Both the position numbers and the translations under genes were made by a program. From positions 77,501-141,500 of the forward strand of contig CAJHNH020008460.1 in NCBI GenBank assembly GCA_905116865.2: a DNA stretch of 64,000 nt. The letters are read 5' to 3'. Source of the stretch: Candidula unifasciata (lineage: Eukaryota; Mollusca; Gastropoda; Stylommatophora; Geomitridae). Under the pieces are notes generated by a model. It ran no database searches. It was not told the origin of the DNA and saw only the letters and a list, made by a program, of their open reading frames with translations. This document shows, piece by piece, positions 11,160 to 23,091 of this stretch. Within the stretch, counting starts at the first letter, position 1. Every line of letters begins with the position of its first letter.

Positions 11160-11430
11160 CACCTTTTTCTCTTCTACCATTTATCTCAGCGAGGTGTTAG
11201 GGAATATGTTAGGATCGTTTGTGCGCTTTTTCAAATGCACTGTACAAGTTATTCATTTCTGTTAGGTTGCTCTTGACCATGTAGCTCCATCTCGTGCGTG
11301 GTCTCCTCCTTGCTCTGTGTTCATTATACTTTTTCAGCGTCCTCTCTGTGGCAGCTGGTACCCGGGCATTCTCGTTAGATGAGAACTCACCAGGGACGAA
11401 TTGCCTCTTATCCATATAAGAGTTCAAGCA
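11160..11430 (-). pseudogene. LINE C-terminal fragment
   Basis: The minus strand encodes RRRPRTRWSYMVKSNLTEMN and NLYSAFEKAHKRS. This resembles the basic GRPRxRW plus helical end of LINE polyproteins. Short, with no upstream RT motifs nearby. Confidence 0.5.
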
Positions 11431-11620
11431 TATGGTTATGAATGTACAATGAACGAATTAGCGTCCACTTAGGACTGCGAGTTTACATCTGGCTGGGGTT
11501 ACGTTGCTTGTGCCCTAATTATACTTCTTTGGAGGTTGAACAAGGATCTGATATCTGGGTTGTTAGTCTGGCGTTCACATACATATATATACACACACAC
11601 TTACTCTCTCCGGGTCTTGG

Positions 11621-11641
11621 GGGGGGGGGGGGGGGGGGAGG
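11621..11641. repeat. Poly-G tract
   Basis: Near-pure G run after a short TA/CA microsatellite (about 11580-11600). Confidence 0.85.
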
Positions 11642-11757
11642 GAAACACCCACGAGAGAAAGAGTGTGTAATTTACGGATATTGTTCTCATTTAACTCACC
11701 TGCGAGATGATTCAAAATAATTCTCTGCTGAAACAAAAGCGACAGAATATGTTCAAT

Positions 11758-12085
11758 ACTTCTTCTTCTTGGCGTTCAATGGCTGTAAACTCCGTCGGAA
11801 AGTTATGGTTGCTTGTTTACTTCTAGACTTTAGTCTTCTCCCCGAACCTGAGTTTAGCGTACACCTCGATTTTTCAGACCTGGTAAATTTGTATGCAGAC
11901 TGTTGGTTCCTTGCCTTTCGGGCAGATGCACTCCGGCTCAAAGTAAACCGATTATTCGTCGAGTCTTACGACGTGCTTATTAGGAAGGCAGTGGGTTCCT
12001 TCTAGTTTTCCCCATCTCCCCCTGGGTGCTCTTTTTTTTTTTTTTTTGGTTACGTAAGATATCCCAGAGCCATGCAAAATCCCCC
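11758..12085 (-). mobile_element. GAA-tailed dispersed repeat, copy 1
   Basis: Reverse-oriented copy. It begins on the plus strand with the CTTCTTCTT complement of the GAA tail, then GGCGTTCAATGGCTGTAAAC, and proceeds to the GTCGTAAGACTCGACGAATA-type core (about 11950-11975) and a poly-C tract near 12080. Near full length. See the family description at 44901. Confidence 0.75.
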
Positions 12086-12089
12086 CCCC

Positions 12090-13115
12090 CCCTTTTCCCC
12101 GAACAAAGAGAAAGCTTGCCGGTAAAGCTACTGTGGGTGGCTTATGGACCAGGCCTATATACATGTTATGAGCGTCCTACGACATGGCCGTCTGTCAGTT
12201 ACTAAAGACGGTCACGCTCTACATGTAGTATGACGTTTGCGATATCCAAGTGATGACGGTGAATCTATAACCGTGACCATTCTACAAGAACAGCATGTTG
12301 AAAAGATGTGACTAAAGAAGACTACGAAACCACCACAGAACGGGTGTCGTCAGCAGCTAAACGCTGCGGAATTTACTGAGGAGGGGGATCAGAGCACTTA
12401 TGGACTGAATGATTCGATCTGTAATGCCAGTAATGGGGATATATGTCCGCTAACACAGATTCATGATAGTGAATGTTACCTGTGCTATCCAAGAGTCACA
12501 TCTTTTCGCTTATGTCCCTTAGTATCGCCTAAAGCGTAGAGAACACGCATTGGTGGTGCGGTAAACGTGCAGCAATGGAACTGGAATTCAATGATAGCTG
12601 GTGGACTTAAAATACTGACAGTTTTAAGAGTCAACTGATAGACGTAAACTCATATACTGCATGAGGCTGTTTAGATGATTCTGAGATGTAAAAGAGATAC
12701 CTTAGTAATATGTATGCGACATAACCTTTCACTGCTGAGTATTAAAGACATGCTCAAAGTGTTGCGAGCGAGGTAATATCTCAAAGTATCTGCAGACAAG
12801 AAACATCCTTTGTATGAAACCTCAGATACAGCTAAGGGTTACAGACCGAAAAGATGAAAATATTAGATGGCTTAAGCAGAAGACAACGTTAGGTATGTGT
12901 GCGTGACTAAATATATTGGTCGACGGGACAAGCTGGTCTAAGCGTCTAGTCAACAAAGAGACGTGTGCTGCGTTATAATCAATTTCGGCCAGGAATGAAG
13001 GGACTGGCCGGCTGTCACTGCGGAATCGGAAATTCAATAACTGACTCCTGACAAGTCCGGCTATTATAAATCCATACAGCTCTGTTAAGAAGCAGGAGCG
13101 CACTGGGGGTTATAC
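12090..13115. other. No gene recognised
   Basis: Unique-looking sequence without a credible open frame or family match. Confidence 0.5.
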
Positions 13116-13119
13116 CAAA

Positions 13120-13355
13120 ATATTTCTCTCCTTCACTGGCTGTAGCTCCGGTGGAAAAAGCTAGCTGTTTGTCCACTTCTGGACGTTGATACTTTTCGAG
13201 AGATTTAGTTTTGCATGCACGTTCGTCTAATTTGTATACAGACTGTAGGTTCCTCGTATTTTAAGCAAAAGCACTCTGACTTCAAAGAAACATCCGCTGT
13301 TAGTCACCTTGTACGACATGCTTGTGAGGCAGGCAGTGGATTTATTTTCTCTCTC
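13120..13355 (-). mobile_element. GAA-tailed dispersed repeat, copy 2
   Basis: Reverse copy with CACTGGCTGTAGCTCCGG, TTTGTCCACTTCTGGAC and the core TTGTACGACATGCTTGTGAG. The tail is eroded. Confidence 0.7.
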
Positions 13356-13639
13356 TCTTGTTGTTTTTTAAACCTCTAAAATGCGGACCCAGAACCCAAA
13401 TAGGGAATCGCAAAATCAAATGAACGACCATTATTGCAACTTTGTATCTATGATGCCACATCTAGGTGAGAATGGAGCAGGAGGCAACAAAGTTTTCTGC
13501 GTCTGAGAACCAGCCGCACAAGAAGTAGTGATTTTACAGACAATAAGCATGCTGAAAAAGATAAAGAGACAGGCATGCTTCGTGAAGAATGACAAGCATT
13601 ACTTCAGATGTTCCGGGTATTGTCGCCCATTTGGTTATT

Positions 13640-13925
13640 TTCTCCAGTGTGTGCAAGTGTGCTAGGAAATGAACAATATGACAGATTTGCTGGTTCTGCA
13701 CCACGTGGTGCTCAATGGAAACATGACAAGGTATATGAACTATATGTTACCAGTGACCCTTTGAGCAAATTTGAATCACAAATAGATCATCGTGGCCTTA
13801 AGAGAATGGTGTAGCGGGGAGTCATTGAAAGATCTGGTCGACACTCAAAACTCAGAGGAAAATCTAGACTGGCATTCAGACAGTACGATCGAAACTGTTA
13901 ACTATGCGCTGGCTGCTAAAGATGG
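13640..13925 (+). pseudogene. LINE RNase H domain fragment
   Basis: The plus strand reads VLGNEQYDRFAGSAPRGAQW, then after a stop GVIERSGRHSKLRGKSRLAF. VLGNExxDRxAGSAP is the terminal signature of the RNase H domain found in LINEs of the I/R1-type groups, followed by the usual basic linker. Flanks show no RT. Confidence 0.65.
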
Positions 13926-14623
13926 AGAAGAAATGCTCCCAGTGCTATGATGTTGGCACTAATCTCAATCCCTCCTATCAATATCATCTTAAACTATTTC
14001 TGCCGTTAAGCAGCATGAGGAGGAATTATTTGCGATCCAGCCAACGATGGCCGACACTGGCTAACGTCACCCAGTGAATACCTAAAATATCTTTAAATGC
14101 TGTCAATCCAAATTTGCCACAACCATCCTCTTGTTCTTGTAGCTGATAATCTGCGGTATAGTGAATCTGGGAATATTTGATGTTGCTGCAGTCTAACAAA
14201 ATGGTCAAACCATCTCTTGATCTGCTGTTTCTCGGCGAATCTAGAAGCAGAAGGTGTTGTTTTCACAGTCTGTCTGGCGGTTTAATTATTCACTCGATCT
14301 CAGATGGTTCACTGGAATGAAATATAAAAATATACTGAAATATATAAAGAATCAATAAGCAAATTCAAAGGCTAAAGAAATTGGCTGAAACATATGTGCA
14401 TGAGGACAAATCACAGGAAAAACTCACATTTCATATAGTAACAAATACAAATCTGAAAAGGTAGAAGCCATGAAATAGAAGCGGATATTTAAAAGTGAAG
14501 GATGGGGCAATGAGTACAGTTAAGAATAACAGACTAAATATTCGCAGGAACTTCTGAGTATGATGGTAAGAGAAGGGATGTAGATTTGTGGGACAATGGT
14601 AACGATGAATGTTATTACATAAC

Positions 14624-14898
14624 TGTGTGGGTTCCTGGCTCCATTGTGAAGAAAACAAGAGCTGATCCACTGCCTACAAACAAGCATGTCGTAAGAGTCG
14701 ACTAACTGCAAACAGCCTTCGAATTCGGGGTGCATTTATGTGAGAGGCAAGAAACAAAAGGGTTGCACACAAATGAATCAGATCTGTAAAACGGATGTGC
14801 ACACAACACTCGCGTTCTGGAATAGGACTAGAGACCAGAAGTGGATGAACAATTATAATCTTCCGGTGGAGTTTAACACCGGTGTATGCGAAGAAGAA
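14624..14898 (+). mobile_element. GAA-tailed dispersed repeat, copy 3
   Basis: Full-length plus copy: GTGTGGGTTCCTGG, CATGTCGTAAGAGTCGACTA, GTGAGAGGCAAGAAAC, CAGATCTGTAAAACGGATGT, AGAAGTGGATGAACAA, ending GCGAAGAAGAA. Confidence 0.8.
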
Positions 14899-14899
14899 C

Positions 14900-17585
14900 A
14901 ATATTCTGACTTGCCGCAGAGGCTGAGAATAACCTAAGATAAGGAGAGTGCTTGCAGCAGACAATATATCATCGTTGAAAACTGAAACACTGAGATTTTG
15001 GAACTAAAATAACACAATTGTAATTAAGTCTACTACAGAGGGTACATCGCACGACCCATTAAAATCTACATGTACAGATTTGAAAAGGGGGGGGGGAACG
15101 GACATTTTGTGAAGAAAATCGCACAATAAGTCTTATTAACAAGCCGTGTGACGCAGAATCGTTTTGAAAGGAAATTAGTTATGTGCAATACGGATTTGTA
15201 GGAACATCTGATACAAACAATGACATGTACATCACCAGGAAGCCGTTACAATTACGCTAAAAAGTGACTGGTACATATGCTTCATAGATTACTTTATACA
15301 AAATGTGTGAAACACTAGAAAAAAGGCAAATTACAAGAGCTATTACCATGGATGGCTTACATTTACGAACAACAGAAAATACGTATAGGGAGAAAAAAAA
15401 ACAGCTAAAAAAATAAACTACCGTTTAGGAACATTTCAGAGCTTAAAGAGTGTGCAACAGGAATGTGACTATCATCTGACTTGTTCTGTTTTTATATTTC
15501 ACTGAACATTCGATGTGTTAAATAGAGTATTTAAATGGGATCGTGATCTGTATTCGTATGGACAACCAGTGATCTGAACAAAGAAGGCGCAAAATTTTGG
15601 CTGGATGTACAATTGATTGCCTGGTGTAAGCTTCATCCGGTTAAGAGCAGCAGCAGTAATAATTGGTTACCACTCTTAAGCGTAACTGCTTTTTTTTTTT
15701 TAAGACTGATATCTTCACAAAATGCCAGTTTTTTTAATGGCAAAGCTATAAAAAAAAAAAGAGGACTTTAATGTGTCATTAGGGATGCACTTTGAATTAT
15801 AGACGTTATAACATATTTGTTTTTATTTCAATTCTAAAATCTTAAAATGTTTCAGTTCCCTCATTTAACTGTTATGCAGTATGCACATGCTGAGATACAG
15901 AAAAAATCGCCAGGCAATAAATTGTGCACTTTACTGTTTGTCTTCTTTGTTCACATTTACAATGGGGAACATGATGAAGACAATGACGGTCAAGAACTCA
16001 CATATTCTTGTCTTTCATACTGCACAGAGTTCAGTGAGTTCACAATAAACTGCAGGCTCCTATAAGTATGTATCTATGGCTGATTTAGCCAATGAATGTA
16101 CATTAAGGGACCTAAATCATACCCAATCTTTATATGGTGCTTGATACATATATCTTTTCTTTACTAAACAGTGGAAGAATCTTTTTTAATATCTAAAATA
16201 TTTATATATTTTTTTCCCAAAAATTGTTTTTATAATTTGTCTTAAGTACATCTAATGTGTTACGAGCTGTACCTCATCTACTAACTATTGGGGTTTTACT
16301 AAATCACAAATCATTCCTTAATAAATTTTTTCCACAATTTTATTGAGTTCTACGCCTGCATAGTTATGTATTTCTTGAGGTTTCAACTAATAAATTCTTA
16401 TCAGCAATGTGATGTAAATTTATACATGACTATAAACGTGCACATCTCTTAAATACTGTAACCAGGAAGCGATCTATGATGCAGAGTTTTGTCAAGTCTG
16501 GCTCAGTACATCTGATTCCAACAAGCACCCTTTTCGGGTATGCTTTCGGCAGTACCTATTCATGCAATAATGTTTGTTATCTCATAGTGTCCTATCTTTT
16601 AGGAAAGGTGGGAAGATTTTCACTGCTAAGCCTGACAACAGTGCCACTTTTATTGTGCTTAAAATGTTTTCTTGTATGAAACCTCTCACATCTTGTTTAT
16701 TTTAAAAATGCTAATCTTTTATTTAATTTGACTTATCCCTTCCTTTTCTCCACAAATCATACACAGTTTGAGATTCCAGAAGTTAAAGTATTCTAGGTAC
16801 ACAAGGTAAGGCTTCGATCATGACTACTCCCCGTGTATTTAAGAGGTCCATTAGCTTTCTAATTTTGTTGTAGCAATGCTATCATCTTCCATGCTCAACG
16901 GCATGAGGCTATTTTCTTCTTTTTGCCTTCGGTATTGTGCAAGAATCACAGAATATAATTATTTTTCAGATTTGTTTACAGGTGTTCTGTGTTTTTTTTT
17001 TTGTGTGTGTGAGAACCACAATTGTGATAAACACTTCTAGCGACATGTGTATTTTCTGCATTTACTATTTAAAATGTTTTTGGAAGCACATTATGATCAC
17101 AGCAGATATTATATTTGTTGTGTATGTGTCATCGGATCTTCATTGTAATGATCCATCTGATTGCATGAAGTCTGCGGAGGTTTGTTCTGTGGTGTCACTT
17201 GTGATGTATTATGCCCCTGTGCAGTCATTTATGTCATGCCCCTCTGCCCTCAGCTAAACTTCAGCACTGCTACTGTCGTACTATTTTTATACCAGAAGAT
17301 TAATCTACCGGAGGGGACAAAATATATAAAAGTATAGATATTTTATTACCAGCAGTTATATGTTGCTGCCGTAAGAGGCTGTGCATGTTGTATATGCATG
17401 AAAACAGACATAGGTGTCACAAGGGCAATCATTACAGAGTTATGAGTTAAGAACCAGTTTTAAAGTATTCAGGTCATTCCCATAAGCACTCTGTCCCTTA
17501 GTGTCGGATTGTATGTCTGTCTCGACTCTTCCTTAAGTGTTGAGCATTATCAATATCCTCTGACCATTCCTGGTTGCACAATTCT
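14900..17585. other. No gene recognised; AT-rich
   Basis: Contains the second copy of a shared repeat at 15846-15960 (see 4975-5112). Otherwise AT-rich sequence with no domain I recognise. Confidence 0.5.
15846..15960. repeat. Dispersed repeat shared with 4975-5112
   Basis: Matches 4975-5112 through GCCAGGCAATAAATTGTGCA and TTTGTCTTCTTTGTTCA. Confidence 0.6.
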
Positions 17586-17587
17586 CT

Positions 17588-19030
17588 TCAGGTTGCCTCC
17601 ACACTGGCTATAAAATGCATGAATTTACCACCAAGTGTGCAGAAATAGCAAGTCTTATCTACCTGTTCATTTCCCAACACATCAGTATGCCTTGAAGAAA
17701 ATATCCAAAGGATGCTAACTATCCAAGACCTCAGAAGCGATGCTTGCCACTCTGCACAGAGCATACCTGACTTCACCTTTCTCAACATGCTGTGAGAGTC
17801 AGTTACAATTACAATATATGTGTGCAGCTAGTTCTCAAGTAAACGGAAGGCTGCACTTACCATTTCCATTCTCAAACTAGATTCTGTCATATCATATGCT
17901 AGGCTTTGTTGCATCAAGCAACATCCATTTGATTTTGCTATAATCCCCCCAAGCATTTCTTCTGCTTCTCAACACAGTGCCATCTGTACAGATAATCACA
18001 TCACCTGGATATAAATCGTCATGAAACATTTGTTGAATTTATGAACTTGCAGTGGCCGCTGGCCAGTCCCTGCACTCAGTGCCTAATGTGATTAGAACCC
18101 AACATAAACCTGACTGTTGCTTGGATAATTTGACCCACTCCTCTCCTCACTAAATATTATTAAGCTTGCACAAATGTCTAATTGTGTCTTCAGCTTGCCT
18201 ATCCAAGACCTTCCTATTTTTGGTCTGTGATCCTTAGCTCCATCTACAGCTTCATCCAGAAGGTGCTTTGTGCCTGCGGCTACTCTGAGACATGATTCTG
18301 CTTGCAAAATTTTGAGCCTATATGTAATACTCGGCAGTGCAATTATATTTCCAACACATACTTCTGAGGTATCCCTTATACATCTCAGATTCACCCACAG
18401 GGCTTCATTCTGTATGCGTTCAAGTTTTATTAGCTAACTCTGTGATACGGTAAGAATTTATAACTTTATAATCTATCCCCAAGAGGAACATGTGCTTAAA
18501 CATCGTGAACATAATTTTCAGTTCCATGTCCATTGCTACCATAAGCTTGAGATATTGATTCTTTTTTTTGGACATTTTGCCGCAACTGCCTCCATGATCC
18601 AGGCTTCTGTTGAAAGTGACAGATACTTCAGTGTGATGTTTCTATCATTAACTATGAGGCTTGGACACCAGCTCTCACAATCCAATTGTACAAAGAGCAC
18701 CATAAAATACTACCTTGTCTGGACTGATCACAGCTACTTGCTCTGCATACCAGTCTGTCACTTGGTCTTCAGGTGCCTGTAGCTCCTGAGCCCCTGCCTA
18801 TATGCAAGAACATTATTAGCAACTGTCAATATCTTTGCTACCCTGGTGCTTTGTTATGCATTCTTGCTTTTATACACACTGAAAAGCACTGGAAAGATTG
18901 AAGATCCACATGGTAATCCTGGAGTGATACCGCATGGTTCGTAAGTCCATATATCCAGGCGAAAGGCAACCATACATGAATGTCAGACCACTGCTATCCA
19001 AATCGCCAGTCAGGGTTATACCCTTTCTTC
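17588..19030 (-). pseudogene. RNase H-bearing LINE, heavily decayed
   Basis: On the minus strand in polyprotein order. At about 18960-18780: TYEPCGITPGLPCGSSIFPV and VLFSVYKSKNA (RT motif B), then TRVAKILTVANNVLAYRQG, the degraded FADD palm with the catalytic pair lost. At 18394-18092: NLRCIRDTSEVCVGNIIALP and ITYRLKILQAESCLRVA. At 17788-17588: SRHTDVLGNEQVDK, an RNase H terminus. Multiple stops and frameshifts. The motif spacing matches the EN/RT LINE at 57.5-59.3 kb, so they may be the same clade. Confidence 0.65.
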
Positions 19031-19598
19031 ATGAGTGCAGGCAATATAGAATATCTGACTGCAGTTTAAAAACTGCTTGCAGTTTAACAGCAGCAATCAC
19101 TATCAAGAGCTTTAGAGCAGCCTCACAGCTACTACTGCACCACTGACCCTGTCTCAACATAGACACATACAAAATGCTGTAATAATGTATCTGAAAAATA
19201 AATAATAACAAACAAAAATAAACATTAGTGTTACTGTTACTACTAATCTAATATCTGTTAGGCATTAGTGATACTGACAAACAAGTACTGAAATAGTACA
19301 ACTCACAGCTTTCTCACAAGGTGGTATGCAAAACATTTGATATTATTTGTAAATTTATAATATTCACTTTGATTTAGTATTAATCTGAATACTAAGGATG
19401 CATTCTGAATTACAAACATAACCAAACTGAAGAAGCTGTGAAATCAATTTTCTGACTTTTCATGAGTTTATAAAATGATGAACATTATAGCTGCCAGATT
19501 ACACTAGTCACATCTTTTCACCAAATATTGTGTGACCTTAGTTATCATTACACGTCTTGCAACATTCAGAAAATACCAACATGCAACTGTACGATTCA

Positions 19599-19629
<31 letters not shown>

Positions 19630-19631
19630 AC
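19599..19631. repeat. Poly-C followed by poly-A
   Basis: C21 then A11, creating short proline/glycine frames that are not genes. Confidence 0.9.
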
Positions 19632-20049
19632 TGTTCCTGGATCGTAAAAATGCAGCTTTGTTCCACGCGCCTTTCTTCACTTTATAAACTAAGGTTTTTA
19701 TGCAAAATGTTGTATTTGTTATCTCTTTCTTATTTGCAAATATTTCCCAACACAGATCATTGAGGAAGATGTTTATAAATCGTAAATAACAACAATTGCG
19801 TTCCGACATTTTATCGATAAAATAAAAATGCGTCACGACGTAAATGTTATTAATATCAAGTTCTGATTAAAATCAGCAGAACTGAACTATATTAAATACA
19901 TACATGTAGGCAATTATCTCCCGAGAAGATATCTGCCTAAGCAAATGAGATGGGAGGCGCATATAATTCGGGGACAACTATGTTTACCTTGGTATGTCGC
20001 GACATGAACATCTCCAGCGTAAGTTGATTTCACGACTGCGAGACAACAC

Positions 20050-20200
20050 AAGAAGCCGTTGGCGTCAGGCATGCGCAGTACCTAGGGGGCAACTTCCGGT
20101 AGATGTGCGCCGAAATGTTGTGGCCTAGACCCCCCAAATCTCGCTAGTTTAAAGAGAACGCCATGTTTGATTGGAGTTTATGTCAGTGACAGATTCCGAT
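20050..20200 (+). promoter_or_regulatory. Candidate promoter of the large gene
   Basis: A short GC-richer island in AT-rich surroundings contains GGCATGCGCAGT (NRF1-like), ACTTCCGGT (ETS/GABP-like) and GATTGG (inverted CCAAT). These are the typical elements of a TATA-less housekeeping promoter. It lies about 300-400 bp upstream of a strong splice donor (20481). Inferred from motifs only. Confidence 0.5.
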
Positions 20201-20480
20201 AATCAAAAGAATTTCCAGCAAGTGACATATTTTTTGACTTCTTCTTTGAATACACTTTGAGGCGAACACCGGATGTTCATAGTATTTTGTTAAGGCAAGA
20301 GACTTACAGCAAATATCACAAAATATTTTAGTTCAGATTGTGACAGTTATTTAAAAATTACGATAAATAAATAAAATCAAAAATGTGTTTAGAAGAATCG
20401 TTGCATTGTTTGGCCCTTTCGGAGGATGTTTCTTAAGGAAGCAGTGCGCAAGTTTACAATACCTGACCATTCTTGAAAAC
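20200..20480 (+). other. Probable non-coding exon 1 of the large gene (start approximate)
   Basis: The donor GAAAAC|GTAAGT at 20480/20481 is a near-perfect consensus. The matching acceptor is a pyrimidine tract ending CCCTGTTTCTCCAG at 23040, 51 bp upstream of the start codon at 23092. No long frame is present, so it would be 5' UTR. The transcription start is not determined. Confidence 0.5.
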
Positions 20481-20804
20481 GTAAGTTGGCTGACTTTCTA
20501 TGTATTCTCTTTTTGAGGATTGATGTTCAGTTGTAAACCAAATGTCAGCTATTTAGACCCATTTCATCATCATCATGTGCCATGGCGTTAACTGTTGGCT
20601 TACATGATTCATCTTTCATAATCATCAGTCAAGTAGCAGGTTTGTGTTTATGTCTCGATTATGATGTCGTGTGGCCAACAAGACAATTATATATTTATAT
20701 GTTTGTCCTCACCCTTCTTCTTTGACCTTCAGATATTCAGAAATTGCCGGGCGTATCACGTCTTCGAATTTTTTTAAGCAGTTTTTATCTCCATCATCAT
20801 GAAT

Positions 20805-20884
20805 ATTCTTCTTCTTTGCATTCACCGAAGCAGAAAGTTCTGTGTGTTCGTCCACTTCTGGACTGTAGTCCCGTTCCAGAAATA
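20805..20884 (-). mobile_element. GAA-tailed dispersed repeat, copy 4 (truncated)
   Basis: Only the tail-proximal 80 bp: TTCTTCTTTGCATTCACCGA, then TCGTCCACTTCTGGACTG. Lies in the inferred intron 1 of the large gene. Confidence 0.7.
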
Positions 20885-21539
20885 TCATATTCAGTCCTTC
20901 TGGTTTGTAGCAGGGATAATAATAATATGTAGAGTTCAGAATGTCAGTTTAGATGCAGTCAGTACAGTAAAGTTTCTTTGTTTTGTTTTAGTAAACCATA
21001 CGCGGATTTAATCCAAGAAGAGTGTTTAGACTTGAGATTATTGCAGCCTAGCAATCATCCTTTTGCATTATAATGAAATATTTGTTGCATGACTGGCACA
21101 AATTATATCTTCAGGATTGATCTCACATGTGATAGCTCTATGGGCAGCCATTTGCATTTTCTAATATGTCAGCCCAATCCATATCTAAGATGGCCAAAGT
21201 TCTGCCATTCGTGATTTTGTCATAGTTTACCCGTTTTTACTAATAAAATAATATATTTTAATTGTTGTTTCTTTTATTTTTATATTTCAACATATTGTAG
21301 AAGTTACTATTACTTTATTTAACTAATTAGTTCAAATTATTCATGTTTTTATGTGTAAATTTTTGTTAGTATTGTACATGCTTTTTAAACATCACTATGA
21401 TTACAATCTAGAGTTTGTTGCTCATTTTGTATTATTTTGCTGGTTTTGTCAGTTGCTGTTTGATGTTCATTATCTATTTGTTGGTTGTTTTGTATTTTGC
21501 CAGTTGCTTTGCCATTAAACAGTCAAGCAAATTAGGAGT

Positions 21540-21652
21540 ATATATTTATATATGTGTATGTATATATATATATGTGTGTGTGTGTATATGTGTATGTATA
21601 TATATATATATGTGTGTGTGTGTATATGTGTATGTATATATATATATATGTA

Positions 21653-21722
<70 letters not shown>
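21540..21722. repeat. Compound TA/TG/CA microsatellite
   Basis: Alternating (TA)n, (TG)n and TATG blocks ending in (CA)n. Multiple overlapping long frames here (Tyr-Ile, Val-Cys repeats) are artefacts. Confidence 0.95.
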
Positions 21723-21837
21723 TTATATACATTTATATAATTGCAAATTTATACAGAATACTTTACACACACAGATACACATCCACATATATATTTGTTT
21801 AAGTTAGTTAGTAGTTTATTCTTTACAGGACGTTGCA

Positions 21838-22045
21838 AAACCAAACCCTAGTATTTTGGGGCTGTTGTGGTTTTTCGGGTTAATCTATAAATCTATATTC
21901 TAATTTGCCGTTGATGCTGAACGATGGGCTCTTGATACCACTGATAAAACCAATGCAAGATGATCTGCTGCAAAATTTGTCGTAGCTGGAATCGAACCCA
22001 GCATTAAAAAGTGTGTTCATAGCACTTAAGCCACAGATGCCAAAT
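21838..22045 (-). mobile_element. tRNA-derived SINE, second family, copy A
   Basis: Minus strand: an A-box-like TGTGGCTTAAGTGC (about 22034-22022) and a B-box GGGTTCGATTCC (21999-21988), then a body shared with 40275-40505 (the ATACCACTG and GCAAGATGATCTG block). Body ends in CACAACAGCCCCAAAATAC. Confidence 0.7.
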
Positions 22046-22246
22046 CTGATTTATTGACTGCAAGAGGCATTAATATCTCCTGCTTGGTTCATTATATAGT
22101 TGGGTTTTTTTTTATGGTGTACAGTACTAGCACAGATTTTATACATCAATTTTTAACACTACTATAATCCACACTTTGTGGTGAGTGCCGGCATCTTTAT
22201 CCTCCCAGAAAAAAACTACTTATTTAATGTTATGTATGTATGTATA

Positions 22247-22470
22247 TACAAGGTCTGACAATTAAGTAATGAGACTAATTTTATTATAGCTAAGACAAAA
22301 ATGCCATTTATAAATCACAGTATGGAATTCAAAGAGGCAACCATTATCTATGATCTGGCAACTTTTCATCGCTGCACAATAAGCAGACACCAAACAAGCC
22401 GCCATTTTGGTAACTGAGTCAGAGGTGCATTGTTACGTAATCAGCATGGAGCAGAAAAGCTAGAAAAGGC
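22247..22470 (+). mobile_element. mariner-like element 5' end fragment
   Basis: Begins TACAAGGTCTGACAATTAAG TAATGAGACT after a TATG run. This is the layout of a mariner terminal repeat next to a TA target, and the element runs towards ATGGAGCAG (about 22446), a plausible remnant of the transposase start. No transposase frame survives, and no 3' end was found. Confidence 0.45.
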
Positions 22471-23040
22471 GCCTTTGCAACAGTTGGATTGATATGACAA
22501 GTTTATGGGGATAATTGTTTATCTTGTGCACACATTTTCAGGACTAGAGGTAGACATAAAAATTGTTCTACAATCTGAGAAAATTATTTAGGGGGAAAAA
22601 AGGTTATTTTCAAGGACATGGTTTAAGGAATATAAATGACAAGCAGATAATTTATTGTAATTTACTGTTATTAAGATGGGCAGGTTTCTAGTCTTGTGTC
22701 ATGTATATGTGGTTAGTGAGGATAAAACATTTTTTCATATTATGCCTGATAAATATTGAATTTAGAAAGCTGTATTTTAAATTCTGTGGTCAGAAGCCAT
22801 AGTGTAATTATAGATTTAATCAGGGATTTTTTCCCTACAATATCACTGCTACTCACCTCACCACAAAGGGTTTGTTGTTATACTAGCACTGAAAGAATAA
22901 TGCCTAAAAAAGTGCTGGTTCTTATACTGTTGCACACCGCCAAATTAAAGCTGTGTGTATAATTCATATTTTGTCATTGATACATTATTCCTGTGTATTT
23001 TGATTTAATTCTAGCCTATGGATTTGCCCTGTTTCTCCAG

Positions 23041-23091
23041 GTTCTGTCTTAGGTGGCTGACAAAGTGCCTGCATAATATCCACTAAACAAC
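23041..23091 (+). other. 5' UTR part of large-gene exon 2
   Basis: Between the inferred acceptor (..TTTCTCCAG|GTTCTG) and the start codon. The start context AACAACATGG has A at -3 and G at +4, a good animal start context. TAG and TAA occur upstream in the leader, supporting this ATG. Confidence 0.55.

Noticed and set aside
21415..21807. 130-codon frame rich in Tyr, Ile, Val and Cys
   Set aside because: Lies almost wholly in the TA/TG microsatellite.
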